The notes under the pieces: generated by a model
What the model saw: the letters and a program-made list of their open reading frames with translations, nothing else
Told to the model about the DNA's origin: nothing
The model's database searches: none
Assembly: GCA_035575515.1 (NCBI GenBank)
Contig: DATLXU010000108.1
Location: 22,874-86,873, forward strand
Length of the DNA stretch: 64,000 nt
Origin: DATLXU01 sp035575515
Lineage (GTDB): Bacteria > Acidobacteriota > Blastocatellia > UBA7656
Reading direction: 5' to 3'
Part shown: piece by piece, positions 26,242 to 34,816 of the stretch
Numbering within the stretch: position 1 is the first letter of the stretch
How the letters are laid out: the number at the start of each line of letters is the position of its first letter
Made by a program: the position numbers and the translations under genes

Positions 26242-28131
26242 TCACCTCAAATCCTTTACGCCTGTGATGAACCAGCGATTGCCGGTTTTCTTGAGCCACA
26301 CGCGCTCGACGGTCGACCCTGACCACACTTGAGCGCCATCGAAGTCCCATCGCTTTTCAAACGTCGCAATGGCTTCCTCGCCTGATGGGTCAACTCTCAC
26401 TTCTATAGGGCCTGTGCTGATCGCGAGCTTCGAGTAGCGCGATAAAGCGTCCGCGATTTCTGCTCGCGCGACGCTGCGGTCAACATTGTTCTTCAAAAAG
26501 TATGTGTGGAGCGTCGGCGCGTAGTACTGCATGTGCGCGTTCACGTTTCGAGTTTCGAGCGAAGCAATCCATCCGCCGATTGTTGAAGTCACCTCATCGC
26601 GCACTTTGCCAGTGTCAACCTGCGTCGTAGCATCTGATGGCTCGACAGGCGATGTGACTTCTGTATTGTCAGTTTGTTGATTCAATTGCGAACCGGCGTT
26701 TGAGTTTGCCGCTGCCGTTTGATTATCGCGCGCAAGCTGATTGCTCTGCGCAACTTGCGGCGTTGACCGATTACTTAAAACCGCAAACGCGACGAAGCCG
26801 ATGATTGCAGACAAAACGAAGAGGCTAATCATCAGAGTCACGTTGCCCCTTCGCTTTTCGGGACGAGTATCCCGCGAGGTTATTCGCGATGGTCTTGTGC
26901 TTCGCATTGCGCGCGCGTCTTCAATCAACGAGCGAGATTTACCTGCGCTTGTTGCGGGATAATCGGGCGCTTGCGGATGAGGCTCGTCGGGCATCGTGTC
27001 GTAGAGGTCGCGCTCATCATAATCTTCCAATGTGCCATCCAGCGCGGCTGAATCTTCGCGCTCGTCGGCGCGTCGCCGCACGATGGTTTCTTCATCCTCA
27101 ACGTCCGTAGCATCGCCTGCCTCACGAAAATCATCGAGCGGCACGCTGAAGCGCGAGCGTGACTGAAAGCCTGTGGTTTCGCCGCGCGAAAGATTTTCAA
27201 TTCCTGCAGCCTGCTCGAATTCGCGCGCGAACTTCATCGCGCTCTGCGGGCGGCGGTCGGGATTTTTCTCAAGCGCGCGCATCACGACAGCTTCGACTTC
27301 TGGCGAGATATCAGGCCGTTTATCTCTGAGCGGCGCGGGCGGCTCGGCTACGTGAGCCATCAGCAACCGCGTTGATGACGATGCTTCAAACGGCGCGTCA
27401 CCCGTTAGCATTTCATAGACGACAACGCCGAGCGAATAAATATCGCTGCGCGCGTCGACCTCTTTCTCTTCGCATTGCTCAGGCGACATATAACGCGGCG
27501 TGCCGATGATGAAGTTCGCTCCTGTGAGCGACGCCCGGCGGTTCACGTCTTCCTGAATCTTCGCGACACCGAAGTCGACCACTTCGACCCAATCTCTTCC
27601 TTCAAGCTCTGAAATTATTATGTTGTCAGGTTTGATGTCACGATGAATCACGCCGACAGAGTGCGCCGCTTCGAGCGCGCTGCAAACCTGATGAAGAATG
27701 CCTGCGACTCGTTCGACCGATAGCGCGCCGTGCTCGCGAAGCACTTCGCGCAAGCTGCAGCCTTCGACAAGCTCCATCACCAGAAAAGGCGTGTTGTCGC
27801 GGCCAATGCCGTAATCGGTGACGTTGATGGCATGAGGATGGCGCACGCGGCTCGCGGCGCGGGCTTCCTGCTCGAACCGCTGCGCGATCCTTGGATCGGC
27901 GGCAAGCTCAGGTTTCAGAATCTTGATGGCGACTTCTTTCTCCATCGCGATGTGCCGCGCTCGATAAACGTCGCACATTCCGCCTGAGCCGAGCAGTTCT
28001 TCGACCAGATATTTCTCCGCAAGCGTTGCGCCTGTGAGCCTGCCTCGATAGCCATTCGCGCTCGCGCCGCATTGTGGGCATCGCTCGCTGACCAATGGCA
28101 CAGGCGAGCCGCAGTTAGTGCAAATCTTCAT
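26242..28131 (-). CDS. Membrane Ser/Thr protein kinase with zinc ribbon and extracytoplasmic NTF2-like domain
   Basis: About 629 aa. Residues 1-24 form a zinc ribbon (CTNCG...CPQCG). The kinase domain runs about 40-305: G-loop GSGGMCDVY, VAIK Lys70, HRDIKPDN (163-170), DFG (187-189) and SPEQ, all intact. An acidic linker leads to one TM helix (431-453), an Asn/Gln/Thr-rich stalk and a C-terminal ~120-residue NTF2/SnoaL-like domain (YAPTLHTYFLKNNVD...RWFITGVKDLR), a likely sensor outside the membrane. The ATG at 28131 is used; 13 upstream codons are weakly supported. Divergent from the beta-lactamase-like gene, which it might sense or control. Confidence 0.9.
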   Translation of the reverse strand: MKICTNCGSPVPLVSERCPQCGASANGYRGRLTGATLAEKYLVEELLGSGGMCDVYRARHIAMEKEVAIKILKPELAADPRIAQRFEQEARAASRVRHPHAINVTDYGIGRDNTPFLVMELVEGCSLREVLREHGALSVERVAGILHQVCSALEAAHSVGVIHRDIKPDNIIISELEGRDWVEVVDFGVAKIQEDVNRRASLTGANFIIGTPRYMSPEQCEEKEVDARSDIYSLGVVVYEMLTGDAPFEASSSTRLLMAHVAEPPAPLRDKRPDISPEVEAVVMRALEKNPDRRPQSAMKFAREFEQAAGIENLSRGETTGFQSRSRFSVPLDDFREAGDATDVEDEETIVRRRADEREDSAALDGTLEDYDERDLYDTMPDEPHPQAPDYPATSAGKSRSLIEDARAMRSTRPSRITSRDTRPEKRRGNVTLMISLFVLSAIIGFVAFAVLSNRSTPQVAQSNQLARDNQTAAANSNAGSQLNQQTDNTEVTSPVEPSDATTQVDTGKVRDEVTSTIGGWIASLETRNVNAHMQYYAPTLHTYFLKNNVDRSVARAEIADALSRYSKLAISTGPIEVRVDPSGEEAIATFEKRWDFDGAQVWSGSTVERVWLKKTGNRWFITGVKDLR

Positions 28132-28349
28132 TTGCAAAAATCCCGCTTCTATTTCGACGACAGCCCGCAAGCGCCCGAAAACATCGCCGTTGAAGAATCA
28201 ACCGCTACCTTCATTTTATCAGCAGCCATTCACGTTACTCCACTCAATGAGCGAACAACTTGTGCGCGCGCGCACAAGCTGTATAGAATCTGCCTCCTAC
28301 GGATGCCGATTCACTCAGCGCATTCTAATCTCAACCGATGGAGACAATG

Positions 28350-29240
28350 ATGCTAATTGTTCGACGATACATCTGCGCGGCGATGATTCTGCTGATCGCC
28401 TCAATGAGCGCAATTGCACAGAATAATTCATCGCTCGATTCGCGCATTCGCGCTGAGATTGCCCAGTTCAAAGGCAAGGTGAGCCTCTTCGCCAAAAACC
28501 TCGACACCGGCGCGACCTGCGAATACGGCGCGGATGATCGAGTGCGCACAGCAAGCACAATCAAGGTACCGATCATGGTCGAAGCGTTCGCGCGCGTCGC
28601 CGAAGGCAAAGCGAAATGGACCGATATGCTTGTGCTTACAAAGGCAGCGCGAACATCAGGCTCAGGCGTGTTGAATGAATTATCCGATGGGCTGCGCCTC
28701 ACGCTGCGCGACGCTGTGACGCTTATGATTATCGTGAGCGATAACGTCGCGACGAACATGGTCCTAGACGCTCTAACGACTGACGCAGTGAACGCGCGAA
28801 TGGATGCGCTCGGACTCAAGCAGACGCGAGTGCTGCGCCGCGTCGGCGGAGGCGGAACGAGCCGTGCCGGCGAAGACCCTGCGAATAAACCGTTCGGGCT
28901 TGGCGTTACGACTCCGCGCGAGATGGTGACGCTGCTTGAAAAGATCGAGCGGGGCGAAGTCGTCAGCCCCGCCGCGTCGAAAGAGATGATTTCGATAATG
29001 AAGCGCGAGCAGTACGACGAAGGGATTGGCCGTACGCTGCCAGGCCTTGAGAAGGCGACTAAAGTCGGCGCGCTCGATAAACTCAGAAGCGACGTTGGCA
29101 TCGTTTATACGAAGCGCGGGCGAATAGCGATGGCGATAACGGTTGACGATATGCCCGAAGTCATCTGGACTGTGGATAATCCAGGTTATCTTTTGATCTC
29201 GCGGCTCTCGGCGCTGTTGATTGACGGGCTTGGCAAGTGA
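28350..29240 (+). CDS. Class A beta-lactamase-like serine hydrolase
   Basis: Exported acyl-serine enzyme, about 296 aa with signal peptide. Class A motifs: STIK (Ser70-x-x-Lys73 equivalents), SDN (130-132), EDPAN which fits the Glu166-x-x-x-Asn170 pattern, and KVG in place of KTG/KSG. Thr/Ser235 to Val is unusual and could alter beta-lactam recognition. The hydrolase could be a true beta-lactamase or a related peptidase. Start at 28350 has GGAGA at 5-nt spacing; two in-frame ATGs lie just upstream. It is divergent from the zinc-ribbon kinase. Confidence 0.82.
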   Translation: MLIVRRYICAAMILLIASMSAIAQNNSSLDSRIRAEIAQFKGKVSLFAKNLDTGATCEYGADDRVRTASTIKVPIMVEAFARVAEGKAKWTDMLVLTKAARTSGSGVLNELSDGLRLTLRDAVTLMIIVSDNVATNMVLDALTTDAVNARMDALGLKQTRVLRRVGGGGTSRAGEDPANKPFGLGVTTPREMVTLLEKIERGEVVSPAASKEMISIMKREQYDEGIGRTLPGLEKATKVGALDKLRSDVGIVYTKRGRIAMAITVDDMPEVIWTVDNPGYLLISRLSALLIDGLGK

Positions 29241-29249
29241 AAAAAAAGA

Positions 29250-29277
29250 TTGCGCTCCGTAGCATTGATGATATAAT
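29250..29277 (+). promoter_or_regulatory. Extended -10 promoter upstream of the lysozyme-like gene
   Basis: TTGCGC, 16-bp spacer, then TGA-TATAAT (perfect extended -10 at 29269-29277), leaving a leader of about 80 nt. Confidence 0.55.
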
Positions 29278-29363
29278 GCGGCCCGCCTGAGCTGCTGTGA
29301 TTTATCTTTCACGGACACCGAAGGCCCTCATTGCCTCGACAGTTAAGTTGCGGAGCATGACCT

Positions 29364-30143
29364 GTGCCAAAATATACGCCTGAATTGCAACAAGAGTACG
29401 ACGACCTTTTCTCCTCCTGCGTCATCAGGCAGGATAAGATGGCCGAAGTCGAAACCTTTGTAAACAAGATCGCGCAGAACAAAGCCCGCTATGAAGAGAT
29501 CGAGCAGCAGAGCGGCGTGCCATGGTATTTCATCGCGGCGATTCATTGTCTGGAGGCGTCGCTCAAATTCGACGCGCACCTTCACAACGGGGACCCGCTC
29601 ACGGCGCGCACGGTTCATGTGCCCAAAGGCCGCCCGCCCGGCAATCCGCCGTTCACATGGAAAGAGAGCGCGCTCGACGCCTTGAGCTTCGAAGGGTTCG
29701 ATTCGTGGACAGACTGGAGCATGCCGGGCGGACTCTACAAGCTCGAAGGCTACAACGGCTTTGGCTACAGGCCGAAGAACGTCAACTCGCCATACCTGTG
29801 GAGCTATTCTAATCACTACACGAGCGGCAAGTACGTCAAAGACGGCGAATGGGATCCGAATGCAGTGTCTAAGCAATGCGGAGCTGCTGTCTTGTTGCGC
29901 CGTATGGCAGACAGAGGAATTATCGCTGTGGACGCCGCGCCTCAGCCCACCGTGACAGTTTCTGATTTGCAGCCCGTGCCCTACGCGCCGACAGTCATTT
30001 CGGATGAGGCGAAACAGTTGCAGAAGAAGCTGAACACGTTTCCAGGCATCTTGCTTGTCGAAGATGGCAGAGCCGGAAAGAATACATCCGACGCGTTCAA
30101 GAAGCTGACGGGAAATTATCTGCCGGGAGACCCAAGAGCCTAG
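29364..30143 (+). CDS. Phage-type lysozyme/peptidoglycan hydrolase with C-terminal binding region
   Basis: 259 aa. The N-terminal ~180 residues resemble bacteriophage lysozyme-like hydrolases: VPWYFIAAIHCLEASLKF with the putative catalytic Glu, HLHNGDPLTARTVHVPKGRP, WKESALDAL and YNGFGYRPKNVNSPYLWSYS. The tail (YAPTVISDEAKQLQKKLNTFPG...GKNTSDAFKKLTG) is peptidoglycan-binding-like. No signal peptide is visible; release may depend on lysis or another route. GTG start with GGAG upstream. No phage genes adjoin, so it is probably a domesticated single gene. Confidence 0.75.
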   Translation: MPKYTPELQQEYDDLFSSCVIRQDKMAEVETFVNKIAQNKARYEEIEQQSGVPWYFIAAIHCLEASLKFDAHLHNGDPLTARTVHVPKGRPPGNPPFTWKESALDALSFEGFDSWTDWSMPGGLYKLEGYNGFGYRPKNVNSPYLWSYSNHYTSGKYVKDGEWDPNAVSKQCGAAVLLRRMADRGIIAVDAAPQPTVTVSDLQPVPYAPTVISDEAKQLQKKLNTFPGILLVEDGRAGKNTSDAFKKLTGNYLPGDPRA

Positions 30144-30167
30144 AGCGAGTCTCCGAATCACTGTTTG

Positions 30168-30220
30168 CCGCGAAGCTGAAACGCGAATCGTCTTGCTGCC
30201 TTCTTCGCGTCTTCAGCGTG
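30168..30220. repeat. Heptad-style palindrome
   Basis: GCGAAGCTGAAACGCGAATC (left, from 30170) pairs imperfectly with CTTCGCGTCTTCAGCGT (right, about 30203-30219). It follows the lysozyme-like gene by 25 bp. A second hairpin, TCGCCGC-CTTGC-GCGGCGA, lies at 30284-30302 about 50 bp before the S9 peptidase start and has no T-tract. Confidence 0.5.
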
Positions 30221-30352
30221 AGCCTGGACGTTAAAGCACATTCGTGCGTTGAAGGCTCGCCTTCTGATACCCGCTAAGAGAAGTCGCCGCCTTGCGCGGC
30301 GATGCATTATCGAGTATAGAAATCCTATCTAACAAAGAACTCAGAGAACACC

Positions 30353-32347
30353 ATGAAAAAACGATTCGCAATAGTTGTCGCAATCCTGTCTTTGCTCGCG
30401 GTCGCAGCGCAGGCAAAGCGCGGACCCGCGCCCGAAGATCTCTTCGCGCTCAAAGATGTCGGCGACGCGCGCATCTCGCCCGACGGCAGCGCCATCGTTT
30501 ACACATTGACGGCGATGGACCGCGCGAAGAATTCTTACACGTCGAACCTGTGGCTCGTTCCGACCGTCGGAGGTCAACCCGCGCAATTGACTGCGGGCGA
30601 GTGGAGCGATTCGACTCCGCGATGGTCGCCCGACGGAAAGAGGATCGCCTTCGCATCGAACCGCAGCGGCAAGTCAGCTTTGTGGACAGTTGACGTTCAA
30701 ACGCGCGAGCTTCGTAAAGTGGCAGACTGGCCGCGCAGCAATTTCTTTCTGTCGAAAGCGGGCGAGATGTTCTGCTGGTCGCCCGATAGTCAACAGATTG
30801 CATTCGTCGGAGTTGAGCCGACCGCAAAGCCCGAATCGAATGACCCGCGAGTGATTACTCGAATCCAATACAAAACGCGCACGTCATTTTCAGATAATCT
30901 CCGCTCGCACATCTTCATCGTGACAATTTCAGACGGCAGCGTTCGCCAGTTGACGCGCGGGCCATACGACGAGCATTCAATCGCGTGGTCGCCGCGCGGC
31001 GATGAGATAGTCTTCTTATCCAACCGCGAGCAGGACCCCGACGCGAACCTGAATTACGACATCTACGTTGTTGATGTGAAGACCGGGCGCGAGCAGCAAA
31101 TCACTCAAACCGCAGGCGTGGAGTTTTCGCCCGTCTGGTCGCCCGATGGCCGCTTCATCGCCTACACGGCGACTAAGCGAAAGCTCACAACAATTGACAG
31201 CGTCGCTGAAGATGCTCACGTCTGGGTGGTCGAGCGCGCGAACGGCATCTCGGTGGAAGTGAGCGCCGCGCTCGACCGTCGCGCAAGCTCGCCGCAGTGG
31301 TCAAGCGACAGCCGAACTATCTATTTCCTCGCGGGCGATCACGGCAAGACGCTTGTGTATCGAGTCGCGCGCGAAGGCGGCGCGGTCACGCCGGTTTTTG
31401 ACGGCCCTTTTCAAAACGGCTCGCTCACGGTTGCGGGCGACCGTCTCGCATTCACGCGAACGGATGAAACCACGCCGCAGGAGATTTTCACAGCGAGCGC
31501 ATCGGGCAGCGACCTGCGCCAGCTAACCGCAATCAACAAAGGCGCGGTTGATGATTTGAGCTTTGTGAAACCAGAAAACATTCGCTTCAAGAGTTTCGAT
31601 GGAACAGAGATCGAAGGCTGGCTGATGCGGCCACAGGATTTGCAGCCGGGCAAGAAGGCCCCGATGATTCTAACGATTCACGGCGGGCCGCATGGGATGT
31701 ACGGTTACGGGTTCAGCCTGACGAATCAGATTTACACCGCGCGCGGATACGCTGTGCTTTATTTGAACCCGCGCGGCTCAAGCGGGTACGGGCAAAAATT
31801 TTCAGACGGCTGCGTGAACAATTGGGGTGGGAGCGATTATCAGGATTTGATGAAAGGCGTGGATTATGTTCTATCGAAATACGATTGGATTGATGCGAAC
31901 CGGCTCGGTGTTATGGGCGGAAGCTATGGCGGGTTCATGACGAACTGGGTCATCACTCAAACACCACGATTCAAAGTCGCCATCGCATCGGCAAGCGTGA
32001 GCAATCTGATTAGCTTCTATGCAACGTCGCTTTATCAGGATTTGATTCACGCCGAGTTCAACGGGTTCCCGTGGGACAACTACGATTTGCTCTGGAAGTA
32101 CTCGCCGATTCGCTACGTGAAGAACGTCACAACGCCAACGATGTTCATTCACGGCGAGCAGGACAACGACGTTCACATCACGCAGGCCGAAGAGATGTAC
32201 ATGGGTTTGAAGCGAAGAGGGGTCGAAGCCGTATTTGTTCGTTACCCGCGCGAAGGTCATGGCCTACGCGAGCCTCTGCACAGGCTCGATCAAATCACGC
32301 GCTCGATAGCGTGGTTTGATCGCTTCATCAAGCCGAGCTTGGAGTGA
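30353..32347 (+). CDS. Exported S9 family prolyl oligopeptidase-type peptidase
   Basis: Serine peptidase of 664 aa with an N-terminal signal peptide. Residues ~25-400 form a beta-propeller with repeated SPDG-type strands (ISPDGSAIVYT, RWSPDGKRIAF, WSPDGRFIAYT); the C-terminal alpha/beta hydrolase has ILTIHGGPHGMYG, GGSYGGFMTNW with nucleophile Ser524, an Asp in HGEQDNDVH and His in REGHGLREP. It should hydrolyse short peptides in the periplasm or outside, similar to dipeptidyl/acylaminoacyl peptidases. Followed after 38 bp by the TPR gene. Confidence 0.93.
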   Translation: MKKRFAIVVAILSLLAVAAQAKRGPAPEDLFALKDVGDARISPDGSAIVYTLTAMDRAKNSYTSNLWLVPTVGGQPAQLTAGEWSDSTPRWSPDGKRIAFASNRSGKSALWTVDVQTRELRKVADWPRSNFFLSKAGEMFCWSPDSQQIAFVGVEPTAKPESNDPRVITRIQYKTRTSFSDNLRSHIFIVTISDGSVRQLTRGPYDEHSIAWSPRGDEIVFLSNREQDPDANLNYDIYVVDVKTGREQQITQTAGVEFSPVWSPDGRFIAYTATKRKLTTIDSVAEDAHVWVVERANGISVEVSAALDRRASSPQWSSDSRTIYFLAGDHGKTLVYRVAREGGAVTPVFDGPFQNGSLTVAGDRLAFTRTDETTPQEIFTASASGSDLRQLTAINKGAVDDLSFVKPENIRFKSFDGTEIEGWLMRPQDLQPGKKAPMILTIHGGPHGMYGYGFSLTNQIYTARGYAVLYLNPRGSSGYGQKFSDGCVNNWGGSDYQDLMKGVDYVLSKYDWIDANRLGVMGGSYGGFMTNWVITQTPRFKVAIASASVSNLISFYATSLYQDLIHAEFNGFPWDNYDLLWKYSPIRYVKNVTTPTMFIHGEQDNDVHITQAEEMYMGLKRRGVEAVFVRYPREGHGLREPLHRLDQITRSIAWFDRFIKPSLE

Positions 32348-32385
32348 AACTTGCGCGGCGAAATTAATGACAAAGGACTCATCAA

Positions 32386-34149
32386 GTGGTTTTAAATTGG
32401 TTCAATCGCAGTGCTTTCAAACTAATTGCGCTCGCAGCAACTCTGCTTCTGTGTGCGAACTTTGCTGAGGGGCAGAAGCGTGCCGCGCGCGCAGCCGAAG
32501 TCCATTACAATCAAGCCGTGGCGCTGCTGGAACATCAACAGCTTGATCGCGCAATAGCAGAAATCCAAACCGCAATAAAACTCCATCCGAAATATGCTGA
32601 CGCTCATAACGTATTGGGACTTGCGCTCGCGCGAAAAGGCGATCTCATCCACGCGATTGAATCTTTCCGCAAAGCCATCGAGCTTGACTCTTCGCTTTAT
32701 AAAGCTCATCGCAATCTTGGCCTCGCGCTCGGTCAATCGGGCGACCTCGCGGGCGCGATTGAGTCTTTGAAAAAATCTGTCGCGCTCAAATCGGATGATG
32801 CTGAGACTCGATTGATGCTCGGACTCGCTTACGAAAACAGAGGCGACGTTGCCCCGGCAATTGCAGAATTGCGGGAGGCGGCGCGACTCGATCCAAAACT
32901 GGGCGACGCCCATTTTCATCTAGGCTTTTTGCTGGGCACGAAGGGACAGTTTCAGGAGGCCATCCCTGAGTTTGAGGCGGCGACGAAGATCAATCCTGAT
33001 AACGGGCAGGCGCATTACTACTTAGGCACGGCGCGATGGTTTGCAGGCGACACCGACGGCGCAATCGCTGCGCTCAAGACGGCGACGCGGCTCAGGCCCG
33101 ATCACGCCGATTCGTTTTACTATCTGGCACAGGCGCTCAAGAAATCTAGCGACCTTGAAACGATGGGCGGACCTGCGTCGACGCGAATTGATCCCGCGAT
33201 GGCCGAGCCACGCCAGACAATGGGCTTTGCAGTCACCGACAACGAAGAGTTGAATCAAGCAATCGAGGCTTTCAGAACCGTCGTGAAGCTCAAGCCCGAT
33301 TTCATTCAGGCGTACAACGATCTCGGTCTGGCGCTCGTTCAGAAGCGCGACCCCGACGGCGCGATTGCAGCATTTAATGCGGCTTTGAAAATTGATCCGA
33401 ATTATTTAATCGCTCATCACAATCTCGGAATGGCTTTCATTCAAAAGAGCGACTACGCGGCGGCGATTGCCGAGTATCGGAAGCTCATAGAGCTTGCGCC
33501 CGCGAGTGCCGAAGCTCATTACAACTTGGGCCTCGCGCTCAAGAGCAAAGACCTCTTCGATGAAGCCATTGTTGAACTCAAAAAAGCAATCGCGCTTGAG
33601 CCGTCGCTTCAGGAAGCGCACTACACGCTCGGCGTCATTCTCTTGCAGCAATCGAAGCTCGACGATGCGGCTTCGGAATTTCGCGCCGCTATAAAAACGA
33701 AGCCAGATTACGCCGAAGCTCATTACGCTCTGGGGACCGTCCTGCAACAGCAATCGAACATTGACGGCGCAATTACCGCTTTCCGCGAAGCGTTGAAGTA
33801 TTCGCCCAACGCGCCTGAGATTCATAACTCGCTTGGGACGACGCTTCGCCAGAAGGGTGATATTGAAGCCGCTCGCGCGGAGTTTCAGGAAGCTGCGCGA
33901 CTTAACAAGCGCAAGTCAGATTTGCAGGCAGCGATGTTTGCATTCAATACCGGAATGGCGCGGCTGAGGGAAGGGAACCTCGACGCTGCGATTGAGAGAT
34001 TTGAAACGGCAGCAAAGCTCGCGCCCGACAGCTCAGAAGCTCACTATTATCTTGCGAAGGCGCTCGCTCGAAAGGGACAGCGCGAAGCTGCGCAGGCCGC
34101 TTACCAAAAAGCAAAACAGCTTAATCCGCGATTAAAGCCGATTGAATAA
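32386..34149 (+). CDS. Secreted/periplasmic TPR repeat protein
   Basis: 587 aa, GTG start, signal peptide to about residue 29 (IALAATLLLCANFAEG). The rest is 14-15 tandem tetratricopeptide repeats of 34 residues, e.g. AEAHYNLGLALKSKDLFDEA and DNGQAHYYLGTARWFAGDTD, interrupted once near residue 265-285. TPR scaffolds mediate protein-protein contacts; the partner is unknown. Repeated DNA patterns inside it simply reflect the protein repeat. The gene may be cotranscribed with the S9 peptidase upstream. Confidence 0.88.
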   Translation: MVLNWFNRSAFKLIALAATLLLCANFAEGQKRAARAAEVHYNQAVALLEHQQLDRAIAEIQTAIKLHPKYADAHNVLGLALARKGDLIHAIESFRKAIELDSSLYKAHRNLGLALGQSGDLAGAIESLKKSVALKSDDAETRLMLGLAYENRGDVAPAIAELREAARLDPKLGDAHFHLGFLLGTKGQFQEAIPEFEAATKINPDNGQAHYYLGTARWFAGDTDGAIAALKTATRLRPDHADSFYYLAQALKKSSDLETMGGPASTRIDPAMAEPRQTMGFAVTDNEELNQAIEAFRTVVKLKPDFIQAYNDLGLALVQKRDPDGAIAAFNAALKIDPNYLIAHHNLGMAFIQKSDYAAAIAEYRKLIELAPASAEAHYNLGLALKSKDLFDEAIVELKKAIALEPSLQEAHYTLGVILLQQSKLDDAASEFRAAIKTKPDYAEAHYALGTVLQQQSNIDGAITAFREALKYSPNAPEIHNSLGTTLRQKGDIEAARAEFQEAARLNKRKSDLQAAMFAFNTGMARLREGNLDAAIERFETAAKLAPDSSEAHYYLAKALARKGQREAAQAAYQKAKQLNPRLKPIE

Positions 34150-34200
34150 AACGCTGAATGATGAATGATGAGCGATGGGCTTCATTCATCATTCAGCGTT
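34150..34200. repeat. Perfect 19-bp heptad palindrome, terminator-like
   Basis: AACGCTGAATGATGAATGA (34150-34168) pairs perfectly with 34182-34200, loop 13 nt. Both arms follow a 7-nt period (GCTGAAT, GATGAAT, GATGAGC). It starts right after the TPR gene stop and lies 14 bp from the end of the convergent rhodanese, so a bidirectional terminator is likely. Confidence 0.88.
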
Positions 34201-34214
34201 AGCCACATAACCGC

Positions 34215-34574
34215 CTATTTCGGTTCTACGGGACCGCCTTTCTTCACCCACTCATCGAAGCCGCCGTAAAGCGGATGCACGTTTGTATATCCGTGTTCCA
34301 TCAGTTCTCGCGCCACACTGGCGCTTGAGGCTTCGTTCGGTCAGGTGCAGTAGGTGATTATCGTGCGGTCGCGCGGAATGCGCGCCAGGTTCTGCGCGAC
34401 CTCATCTGCGGGCACGCGCACAGCTTCAGGCAGCTTCGTGTCGGCGTCGGCCCACGCTTTCGGATTGCGCGAGTCGACAAACGTCAGCGACTCTCCGCGA
34501 TTCATTCGCTCAAGCACTTCCTCTACAGTCACTCTCGTCGGCTCTTTGGCCTGAACAACATTCGGGTCCATCAA
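34215..34574 (-). CDS. Rhodanese-like protein with in-frame UGA (candidate selenoprotein)
   Basis: The full frame is 119 codons plus TAG if the UGA at 34341-34343 is read through; otherwise only 77 aa. Before the UGA: VTVEEVLERMNRGESLTFVDSRNPKAWA-type rhodanese (split here: VTVEEVLERMNRGE, LTFVDSRNPKAW), ending RTIITYCT. After it: PNEASSASVARELMEHG, then LYGGFDEWVKKGGPV, the normal C-terminus of the fold. Many rhodaneses have YCxCPNEA(T/S)SA here, so UGA replaces the second Cys. A SECIS-like hairpin follows (34307-34329). An alternative is a one-base nonsense mutation; a sugar-dehydrogenase remnant lies just upstream on the same strand, which shows that decay has happened nearby. Start has GGAAAGGAGG upstream. 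Confidence 0.72.
34307..34329 (-). promoter_or_regulatory. Candidate bacterial SECIS hairpin in the rhodanese gene
   Basis: On the coding strand GCGCCA-GTG-TGGCGC forms a perfect 6-bp stem with a GUG loop, extended below a 2-nt bulge by CUC/GAG. The loop begins 22 nt after the UGA, within the range used for bacterial SECIS models (about 16-37 nt), with G as first loop base. It is inside the coding sequence, as in bacterial selenoprotein mRNAs. Confidence 0.6.
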
Positions 34575-34643
34575 TTCAACCTCCTTTCCATTCTGTTCAT
34601 TGTTGCAATAATCAGACCAGCCGGGCTACGCGCCCGAATCAAA

Positions 34644-34797
34644 TCATATGCGGTAAATCTCGTAAGCCGCGCCCTTGCTCAGAGAAACAGCGAACAGGTT
34701 GCCGTTCGGCCTGTCTTTATATCGGTCACTATTCCGAAGTCTCTGCCGATGATGAGACTCTCGCTTTCTGTGAGGGCGTTTGAAAAAATAATCGGGT
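34644..34797 (-). pseudogene. Remnant of PQQ-dependent sugar (glucose/sorbosone) dehydrogenase C-terminus
   Basis: Two minus-strand frames join into one recognisable C-terminus: LTESESLIIGRDFGIVTDIKTG in one frame (FGIVTDIKTG is the key part), then PNGNLFAVSLSKGAAYEIYR in the next, ending at TGA 34644. The combined pattern FGxVTDIxTGPxGxLYxxSLSxGxxYxI is typical of the last 40 residues of glucose/sorbosone dehydrogenases. A one-base deletion near 34698 breaks the frame, and no upstream part of the gene remains; the kinase gene ends 20 bp away. Confidence 0.5.
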
Positions 34798-34816
34798 AGG
34801 ATTATCGAACGCGCAT

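Noticed and set aside
28331..29101. 256-codon antisense frame opposite the beta-lactamase-like gene
   Set aside because: Ser/Arg-rich low-complexity product, no ribosome site, complementary to an intact enzyme gene with signal peptide and motifs.
29364..30143. Prophage remnant suggested by the phage-type lysozyme gene
   Set aside because: No integrase, structural phage gene, tRNA or att-like repeat is adjacent; flanking genes are ordinary chromosomal ones.
32500..34140. Tandem DNA repeats with about 102-bp period
   Set aside because: They are fully explained by the 34-residue TPR protein repeats.
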